From Bdellovibrionales bacterium (GTDB lineage: Bacteria > Bdellovibrionota > UBA1018 > CAIMNF01): 12,824 bases of DNA. The notes below the pieces were generated by a model. The model did not search any database and had not been told where the DNA came from. It saw only the letters and a program-made list of their open reading frames with translations. The first letter of the stretch is position 1; the number at the start of each line of letters is the position of its first letter. The DNA lies in the NCBI GenBank assembly GCA_947457605.1, contig CANGWP010000057.1, positions 1-12,824 of the forward strand, given 5' to 3'. The position numbers were made by a program, and so were the translations under genes. Shown piece by piece: positions 1 to 5,529 of this stretch.

Positions 1-39
<39 letters not shown>

Positions 40-40
40 G

Positions 41-1010
41 ATGGCAATCGTTGGTATGTCAATTAACCTGACCCCGGTGCAGATTTCGGGGATCTCAGAT
101 GCCGTGGCTGTTGCAGCGGGCAATGGCTTTACCTGCGTGCTTCGGGCGGATGGAAGTATTTCTTGCTTCGGGACTCAAGCCCTTGGAGATGGAAATCTCT
201 ATCCGGTGGGCTCTGGCTCTGTCACACCCGTGCCAGTCAGTGGCATTCAAAATGCGATTGCGATTTCGGCGGGTGGAGGCTCAGGGTTAGGGCATGCTTG
301 TGCAGTACTTGCCACCGGCGAAGTTAAGTGTTGGGGAATCGATACATGGGGCCAGCTCGGACCCAATGCCGGGAGCGCGACGGATGGCACTCCGGTTTTG
401 GTGACCGGCATTCAGGGTGCGATCGGGGTTTCGGCCGGAGGCGAGCATTCTTGCGCGCTTCTTGCCAATGGCGGCGTGAAATGCTGGGGCGCGAATTCAA
501 ATGGTCAGCTTGGAAATCGATCCCCGACCGATTCCGCAACGCCGGTTTCGGTGTATGCGTCTCAGGGCCTTGGGGGGGATGAAACCCTCCTTTACACCGC
601 CATCGGAGTTTCGGCAGGATGGTTTCACACCTGCGTTCTTCTTCAGGATGGAAGCGCTACCTGTTTTGGTGCTCTACAGGCCTATCCCTCGGAAGGAGAG
701 ATCAGTGGAAGGTCTGCAATATCATCCGGAGGAATGCATACCTGCGCGCTTCGAGGCGATCTAGGAGAGGTTCGATGTTGGGGCGTAAACGATCAGGGCC
801 AGGCGGGCTCAAGTATGGGATCCTCTGTTCCCGGAGTTGAAAACGCGGTTGCGATTTCGGCGGGAGGGTTTCATACCTGTGCCAGACTTCAGGATGGAAA
901 TGCCAGGTGTTGGGGGAACGGGACCTATGGCCAGCTTGGGTATGAATTTGATTTTGGTTTTGGTGGAACTCCACCAGGTTTCGGAGAGTCGGTTCGGGTT
1001 GCGTATCCGC
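41..1010 (+). repeat. RCC1 repeat array 1 (diverged)
   Basis: Six complete RCC1 units plus a leading half unit occur here, each with a C-x-L...C-(W/F)-G core. Unit length varies from about 37 to 60 residues because the loops differ. At DNA level the units have diverged from one another, unlike array 2. Unit 3 (ANSNGQLGN, bases 482-517) is almost identical to the first unit of array 2 (1712-1747). The string at 641-658 recurs exactly at 2438-2455. Confidence 0.8.
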
Positions 1011-4000
1011 CCATTCTGACTTCTGCAGTGATCACCAATTCAAATCCGACTCTGAGTCAAACCTTTGCTCTTGAGTATGGCCCGGTGATCGGAGGAGTAG
1101 AAAACGAAGGGCGCGCATACACCCACTACTGCATTTTGGAGAACAATACCGACATTCAAGCCTGCAATGCAAACAACAGAGCGCTTTGGATCTCTGGCAC
1201 TCTTCCGACAAGCTACACGGTGACCGCGGACCAGAACACCAAGGTGCTTTCCATTTGGCTTCGATATTCGCCACCTGAATTGAATCCGAAAAATTTTTTA
1301 ACCGGTCCCCGCACGGATACCAATGCGGTGAGCTTTAGTGCCGGTCCGCCGGCTCTTGCGAGCGCCACGGTCACGAATTCAAATCCAAGCCCGATTACGC
1401 GGTTTTCTTTAAGTTATGGTGCGATTCAGGGTGTCCCTTCGCATTATTGTATTTTGGAGAACAACACGGATCTTGAAACCTGCAATGCAAATGGAGGCGC
1501 TCTTTGGATCGCAGGCTCTTTGCCGAGTGCGTACATCGTAACGAACACAGAGAATCAGAAAACGCTTTCGATTTGGCTTAAGGATGGCCTAAACCGGATC
1601 AGTGAGCGGGTTGATACCGATGCAGTCAGCTACCAAAAAACCACCATGCCTCCGATTGTGTCGTCCGGATCAAGTCATTCATGCGCACTCAAATCAGATG
1701 GCACTGCGTACTGCTGGGGCGCGAATTCAAATGGCCAGCTTGGAAATGGCACCACCACCAATTCACGGACAGCTGTTCAGGTTTCAGGGTTAACCAATGC
1801 TATTTCGATTTCAGCAGGATATGCCCACACCTGCGCGATTAAGAATGACGGAACTGCGTACTGCTGGGGCGGGAATTGGTCTGGCCAGCTTGGAAATGGT
1901 AGCACCACCGATTCATGGACACCCGTTCAGGTTTCAGGGCTTGCGGGTTTGACATCGATTTCGGCAGGGTATGGACACGCCTGCGCGCTCAAGTCGGACG
2001 GAACTGCATACTGCTGGGGCTTGAATGAGGAGCGCCAGCTTGGAAATGGGAGCACCACCGATTCATGGACACCCGTTCAGGTTTCAGGGCTTGCGGGTTT
2101 GACATCGATTTCGGCAGGGTATGGACACACCTGCGCGCTCAAGTCTGACGGAACTGCGCACTGCTGGGGCAGGAACGAGTCTGGCCAGCTTGGAAGTTTA
2201 GCCCCCAGCTCCTCAGACCCTGTTCAAGTTATAGGGATTACGGATGGGGTTGGCATTTCCGCGGGCAACTACCATACTTGTGCAATTCGCCTTGATAAAA
2301 GCGCATTGTGTTGGGGCTCGAATGGGTCTGGCCAGCTTGGAAATGGTAGCACCACCAATTCATGGACAGCTGTTCAGGTTTCAGGGTTGACCAATGCCAC
2401 TTCGATTGAGGCAGGGGATAGCCACACCTGCGCGATGCTTCAGGATGGAAGCGCTCGGTGCTGGGGCTTGAATGGGTCTGGTCAGCTCGGAAACACCGCA
2501 AGCGGGGCGGTCAGGACTCCGAGTGGAGTGTATGGTCTACCCTCTGCGACAGTGGTTTCGGCAGGGCAAAGCCACATCTGCGCGCTCAAGTCTGACGGAA
2601 CTGCGCACTGCTGGGGCTCGAATTGGTATGGTCAGCTTGGAAGTGCCTCCGGCACAATTTCCTCAACTCCTGTTCAGGTTTCAGGGTTAACCAATGCCAT
2701 TTCCATTTCAGCAGGGACCTCTCACACCTGCGCGCTCAAGTCTGACGGAACTGCGCACTGCTGGGGGAGGAACGAGTCTGGTCAGCTTGGAAATGGTAGC
2801 ACGACAAATTCCTCAACTCCTGTTCAGGTTTCAGGGCTTGCGGGTGTGACATCGATTTCAGCAGGGGATAGCCACACCTGCGCGATTAAGACTGATGGAA
2901 CCGCCTGGTGCTGGGGCTATAACAGTTCAGGCCAGCTTGGAAATGGCACCACCACCGATTCATGGACAGCTGTTCAGGTTTCAGGGTTAACCAATGCCAT
3001 TTCCATTTCAGCAGGGACCTCTCACACCTGCGCGCTCAAGTCTGACGGAACTGCGCACTGCTGGGGCGGGAATTGGTCTGACCAGCTTGGAAATGGTAAC
3101 ACCACAAATTCCTCAACTCCCGTTCAGGTTTCAGGGTTGACCAATGCCACTTCCATTTCAGCAGGGACCTCTCACACCTGCGCGCTCAAGTCTGACGGAA
3201 CTGCGCACTGCTGGGGGAGGAATGGGTCTGGCCAGCTTGGAAATGGTAACACCACAAATTCCTCAACTCCCGTTCAGGTTTCAGGGTTGACCAATGCCAC
3301 TTCGATTTCGGCAATGCAAAACCACGCCTGCGCGCTCAAGTCTGACGGAACTGCGCACTGCTGGGGCGGGAACAGTTCTGGCCAGCTTGGAAATGGTAGC
3401 ATCACAAATTCCGGAATTCCGGTGCTGGTTTCTGAACTTACCAACGCCATTTCGATTTCGGCAGGGGGCAACCACACCTGCGCTTTGACCACTGCGGGTG
3501 TCGCGCGATGTTGGGGTAATGCTTGGATTGTTGGCTCCTTGATCAATTTAGGCTGGGTTTCAACCGCCGTATCGCAAGTCGTTGGCTTTGATCGCGATGA
3601 AAGCTCTCCGCTTACCAGTATCAGTACCAGTCAATCCACCACGCCCGCGGGTGGACCAGGTACTGGCGTGACTTTGCATGTTCAGCTCACCCATCCCTCG
3701 GGCGAACCTTGGGCGGGAGTAACCCCCATCATTGCCGCAACCGACAGTAGGGGCGATAATTCGGGTTCCTGCTTGGTCAGCAATGGGGCGGGAGAGTCCT
3801 CCTGTAAGTTATTTTCTACTTTTGCTGAAACAAAAGAAATCTGGCTTACCTACCCCGTTCTGACCAAGCTTTCTGTCCCCGCCGATGGGCGGGTGACGTT
3901 CACCGCAGACGTAGCCTCCGGACCTTCTCTCCGGGGTCTTGCTTCGATCCGGGCAAATACTTGCTCGCCTCAGCCCTATGCGATTGGTTTTGTGGATTCG

Positions 4001-4252
4001 TTTCAAAACCCGTCTTCCACACCAAATGGAGGATCCATCACGATTTCAGCTGCAAGCGCCCTCGCGGCCTACGTAGATCCGAAGTGCACGATCCCGCTTG
4101 GGAGCGTCTTCAACTTTTCGCCTGGAGAATCCACCGCCTTGTTTTACTTTAAGGCAAGCTCACCGGGGGTTTATAGTGTGGGGCTTGAACTTTCGATCAC
4201 CGGTGTTTTCGACGGACATAATGCGGGAATTACCCTCACGGTAGAACCGTGA
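41..4252 (+). CDS. Giant RCC1-repeat (beta-propeller) surface-type protein, 5' partial
   Basis: At least 1403 residues. The frame is open to the window edge and the first visible residues (LTPVQISGISDAVAVAAG) are the second half of an RCC1 unit. The ATG at 41 is therefore an internal methionine and the N-terminus, including any signal peptide, is missing. Order: RCC1 array 1 (about residues 1-324, six full units plus a part), two copies of an unrecognised domain (about 328-432 and 437-530), RCC1 array 2 (about 542-1187, 13 units of about 50 residues), then C-terminal Ig/invasin-like beta domains (about 1190-1403). The typical unit reads HTCALKSDGTAHCWG, then x-N-x-S-G-QLGNG and TPVQVSGLTNAISIS. 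Nearly every unit has two cysteines, suggesting a disulfide per blade and an exported location. RCC1-type propellers usually bind proteins or ligands; an adhesion or recognition role is inference. The stop lies 8 bases before an insertion sequence, and no terminator is visible. Confidence 0.88.
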   Translation: MAIVGMSINLTPVQISGISDAVAVAAGNGFTCVLRADGSISCFGTQALGDGNLYPVGSGSVTPVPVSGIQNAIAISAGGGSGLGHACAVLATGEVKCWGIDTWGQLGPNAGSATDGTPVLVTGIQGAIGVSAGGEHSCALLANGGVKCWGANSNGQLGNRSPTDSATPVSVYASQGLGGDETLLYTAIGVSAGWFHTCVLLQDGSATCFGALQAYPSEGEISGRSAISSGGMHTCALRGDLGEVRCWGVNDQGQAGSSMGSSVPGVENAVAISAGGFHTCARLQDGNARCWGNGTYGQLGYEFDFGFGGTPPGFGESVRVAYPPILTSAVITNSNPTLSQTFALEYGPVIGGVENEGRAYTHYCILENNTDIQACNANNRALWISGTLPTSYTVTADQNTKVLSIWLRYSPPELNPKNFLTGPRTDTNAVSFSAGPPALASATVTNSNPSPITRFSLSYGAIQGVPSHYCILENNTDLETCNANGGALWIAGSLPSAYIVTNTENQKTLSIWLKDGLNRISERVDTDAVSYQKTTMPPIVSSGSSHSCALKSDGTAYCWGANSNGQLGNGTTTNSRTAVQVSGLTNAISISAGYAHTCAIKNDGTAYCWGGNWSGQLGNGSTTDSWTPVQVSGLAGLTSISAGYGHACALKSDGTAYCWGLNEERQLGNGSTTDSWTPVQVSGLAGLTSISAGYGHTCALKSDGTAHCWGRNESGQLGSLAPSSSDPVQVIGITDGVGISAGNYHTCAIRLDKSALCWGSNGSGQLGNGSTTNSWTAVQVSGLTNATSIEAGDSHTCAMLQDGSARCWGLNGSGQLGNTASGAVRTPSGVYGLPSATVVSAGQSHICALKSDGTAHCWGSNWYGQLGSASGTISSTPVQVSGLTNAISISAGTSHTCALKSDGTAHCWGRNESGQLGNGSTTNSSTPVQVSGLAGVTSISAGDSHTCAIKTDGTAWCWGYNSSGQLGNGTTTDSWTAVQVSGLTNAISISAGTSHTCALKSDGTAHCWGGNWSDQLGNGNTTNSSTPVQVSGLTNATSISAGTSHTCALKSDGTAHCWGRNGSGQLGNGNTTNSSTPVQVSGLTNATSISAMQNHACALKSDGTAHCWGGNSSGQLGNGSITNSGIPVLVSELTNAISISAGGNHTCALTTAGVARCWGNAWIVGSLINLGWVSTAVSQVVGFDRDESSPLTSISTSQSTTPAGGPGTGVTLHVQLTHPSGEPWAGVTPIIAATDSRGDNSGSCLVSNGAGESSCKLFSTFAETKEIWLTYPVLTKLSVPADGRVTFTADVASGPSLRGLASIRANTCSPQPYAIGFVDSFQNPSSTPNGGSITISAASALAAYVDPKCTIPLGSVFNFSPGESTALFYFKASSPGVYSVGLELSITGVFDGHNAGITLTVEP
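1022..1626 (+). repeat. Duplicated ~90-105-residue domain with YCILENNTD motif
   Basis: Two tandem copies (about 1022-1340 and 1350-1626) share this order of motifs: SAxxTNSNP, a short (F/L)xLxYG strand, HYCILENNTD, CNAN, ALWI-x-G-(S/T)LP and K-x-LSIWL. The first copy is longer, with an insertion before the HYC motif. Each copy has two cysteines about 14 residues apart. The alternating hydrophobic pattern suggests a beta-sandwich linking the two propeller arrays. I do not recognise the family. Confidence 0.7.
1664..3600 (+). repeat. RCC1 repeat array 2: 13 units with 150-bp period
   Basis: Thirteen units of 48-50 codons. Most keep an exact 150-bp period, and many stretches of 40 bases or more are identical between units; the block from the attcatggac near 1911 recurs 150 bases later near 2061. 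The last unit is degenerate. Between the conserved CWG and QLG, the residues on either side of a nearly invariant Asn vary strongly (A/S, G/W, L/E, R/E, S/G, Y/S, G/S). Near-identity points to recent duplication or gene conversion, and makes assembly errors in copy number possible. Confidence 0.9.
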
Positions 4253-4260
4253 ACCCATCT

Positions 4261-4283
4261 CTAACTGGCAGTGATCGCTGTTG
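4261..4283. repeat. Left terminal inverted repeat of the IS
   Basis: It contains taactggc-agt-gatcgctgttg and pairs with the reverse complement of 5273-5295. The TAG stop of the transposase lies at its outer edge. Confidence 0.85.
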
Positions 4284-5208
4284 CCTGGGCACTACAATCC
4301 GTTGTTTGATCCGGCCCAAAAGAAGTAAGCCTCCGATTGTGAAACGCCACATAGATCGAAAGGTGATCGATCAATCCTTGAATGGTCTTGGTGGTGCACC
4401 ACGTCCGCCTGAAGAGCCGATTCAAGTTTGCCCTGAGCATCGCGCAGGTGTGGTTCAGCGAAAAAATCGGATCATATTTTAGCTTCTTTAGCTCCCCCTG
4501 CCCTGTGATCGCCCCACGGCCGCCCTTTACGGTGACATGGGTTGCGTCCGGAAAGTGCCGCTCCACGACTTTCGGATAGTGAGGGTTGTCGTCACTGGTG
4601 ATGGTGGCGCTTGGAGAAACATAAGATTGGACCAAGGAGAGGAGCTCCCGCCATCCCGCCTGCCGTTCGTCTGGTCTTGGGCCGTATTTCTCAAGGGCGA
4701 TTTTGGAGAGTCTTCCCTTTGCAGGCATGCGAGAGACCGTAAATCCAAGGATTTTCCTCGTTTGCGACTGGACCACCAGGGACACACTGAGCGGTTTGCA
4801 CTTGGTGTGTTCATGCGTTTCAAGATCATCAAACTGCACCTCGACTGCAGGATTCTGCTCAAGAGGCCTGAGGTGCTTTTGATTTGATCGCCTGGCCCGT
4901 GCCCCGAGATACCGGACCCGCCTTGAGATGGTGGTCCTTGCCACTCCAAGAAGCATGGCGGACCTCCGCTGAGAAACCCCGGAGCAGAGAAGCTCTTCTA
5001 GGGGATGGGTGATGCGCCTCACTTTTTGCCGGTAGTTTGGCAAAAGGGTGGATTTTGAGAAGGTCGCCTTGCAGATCTGGCAGCGAAAGCGATCAATGTG
5101 GCGGCTGTCGGATTTTCTAAAAAACGTCCCAAATCGAATGACGTGTTCGGAATCAGGACCGGGCAAATGTCGCGAGGGGCACTTTACATCAGGGCAGCTG
5201 TGTTTCAT
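4261..5208 (-). CDS. DDE-type transposase, IS1/IS1595-like
   Basis: A 315-residue transposase for the flanking element. The N-terminus holds a zinc-ribbon-like cysteine set (C5, C10, C43, C46), followed by a helix-turn-helix (about residues 73-104, with SQRRSAMLLGVARTTISRRV). The catalytic domain begins with VQFDDLETHEH (D127/D128), continues with ITSDDNPHYP (D206/D207) and ends with a basic region containing RANLNRLFRRTW, which recalls the IS1 LRQHLARLGRK segment. E239, about 32 residues after D207, is a candidate third acid, but I cannot assign it firmly. The frame is intact, so the enzyme may be active. The ATG at 5208 lacks a strong Shine-Dalgarno; only gggg lies directly upstream. The family assignment rests on motif resemblance, and a single full-length frame differs from the frameshifted insA/insB of classical IS1. 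Confidence 0.85.
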   Translation of the reverse strand: MKHSCPDVKCPSRHLPGPDSEHVIRFGTFFRKSDSRHIDRFRCQICKATFSKSTLLPNYRQKVRRITHPLEELLCSGVSQRRSAMLLGVARTTISRRVRYLGARARRSNQKHLRPLEQNPAVEVQFDDLETHEHTKCKPLSVSLVVQSQTRKILGFTVSRMPAKGRLSKIALEKYGPRPDERQAGWRELLSLVQSYVSPSATITSDDNPHYPKVVERHFPDATHVTVKGGRGAITGQGELKKLKYDPIFSLNHTCAMLRANLNRLFRRTWCTTKTIQGLIDHLSIYVAFHNRRLTSFGPDQTTDCSAQATAITAS

Positions 5209-5240
5209 GACCCCGACCGGTCAAAAAGCGTGCCGATATA

Positions 5241-5270
5241 ATTATAGAAAAAAGAGATACGCTCTTTTAC
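5241..5270 (-). promoter_or_regulatory. Putative transposase promoter with embedded hairpin
   Basis: On the minus strand a perfect TATAAT (5241-5246) lies 32 bases before the transposase ATG. The -35 region (near 5264-5270) is poor. Between them is an inverted repeat, aaaagag-atacg-ctctttt (5250-5268; 7-bp stem, 5-base loop). It could be an operator, or a small terminator-like hairpin that limits read-through. Confidence 0.45.
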
Positions 5271-5272
5271 TC

Positions 5273-5295
5273 CAACAGCGATCGAGGCCAGTTAA
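5273..5295. repeat. Right terminal inverted repeat of the IS
   Basis: caacagcgatcg-aggccagtt (5273-5293) is the reverse complement of the left end apart from the three variable bases. The same 21 bases recur exactly at 5467-5487, at the right end of the adjacent small element. Confidence 0.85.
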
Positions 5296-5300
5296 ATTCT

Positions 5301-5489
5301 CTAACTGGCTGCGATCGCTGTGGATTTTGCCGGGGGTGGCGCATAAAAACAATCAAGAATACATGTATATACGATGTTTTTGGTGATGGCTTTCTTGGCA
5401 GTTTTGCCCGCTTCCTCTGTTTTGCTTGGTCTACTGGGGAGGGACAGGGCGTCAGATGGGCTCCATCAACAGCGATCGAGGCCAGTTTA
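5301..5489. mobile_element. MITE-like non-autonomous element with the IS's ends
   Basis: This ~189-bp segment starts with ctaactggctgcgatcgctg (5301-5320) and ends with caacagcgatcg-aggccagtt (5467-5487). Over 23 bases (5299-5321 against 4259-4281) its left end matches the IS left end at 21 positions; the right end is identical over 21 bases. The interior shows no clear similarity to the IS and no convincing gene. It could therefore be moved by the neighbouring transposase. Only about five bases (aattc) separate it from the IS right end. Its right edge lies about 40 bases from the kinase start codon. Confidence 0.7.
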
Positions 5490-5495
5490 TCCGGG

Positions 5496-5522
5496 TTTAG
5501 TTCCCCCCCGGAATGCCGATAC
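5496..5522 (+). promoter_or_regulatory. Putative sigma-28 (FliA)-type promoter of the signalling operon
   Basis: TTTAGTTC (5496-5503), an 11-base spacer, then GCCGATAC (5515-5522). Against the sigma-28 consensus TAAAGTTT-N11-GCCGATAA this is 5/8 plus 7/8 with the expected spacing. Transcription would start near 5527-5530, at or next to the ATG at 5530. That gives a nearly leaderless message and fits the lack of a good Shine-Dalgarno there. It starts only a few bases from the MITE edge. Confidence 0.4.
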
Positions 5523-5529
5523 GAAGATT

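Larger units (their letters stand above)
4261..5295 (-). mobile_element. IS1/IS1595-like insertion sequence, apparently complete
   Basis: About 1.03 kb, bounded by inverted repeats at 4261-4283 and 5273-5295. Read inward, both ends contain taactggc, three variable bases, then gatcgctgttg, matching at 19 of 22 positions. The single transposase gene fills the element, and its stop codon lies in the left repeat. I see no convincing target-site duplication: the left flank is acccatct, and the right flank runs straight into a second element with the same ends. Exact boundaries are uncertain by a few bases. Confidence 0.85.

Noticed and set aside
41..43. ATG 41 as the true start of the RCC1 protein
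   Set aside because: The frame is open upstream and the first residues are the middle of an RCC1 unit, with no signal peptide, so the gene is 5'-truncated.
1664..3600. CRISPR array or non-coding satellite, because of the strict 150-bp period
   Set aside because: The period is a whole number of codons in one long open frame that reads as clear RCC1 units. There are no short repeats with unique spacers.
1664..3600. Target of a diversity-generating retroelement, given the variable residues
   Set aside because: No reverse transcriptase or template repeat is in the window, the variation is spread over many tandem units, and the changed codons are not limited to adenine positions.
4537..4887. Plus-strand open frame inside the IS as an accessory gene
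   Set aside because: It is the antisense shadow of the conserved transposase catalytic domain and shows no family features.
4253..5300. Target-site duplication flanking the IS
   Set aside because: Left flank acccatct and right flank aattct share only tct, which may belong to the element ends. The outer flank after 5489 also does not match.
5374..5529. Kinase start at ATG 5374
   Set aside because: The extra 52 residues come mostly from the MITE-like element, while the receiver fold begins exactly at MIKRAFHVDD (5530). Kept only as a low-interest finding.
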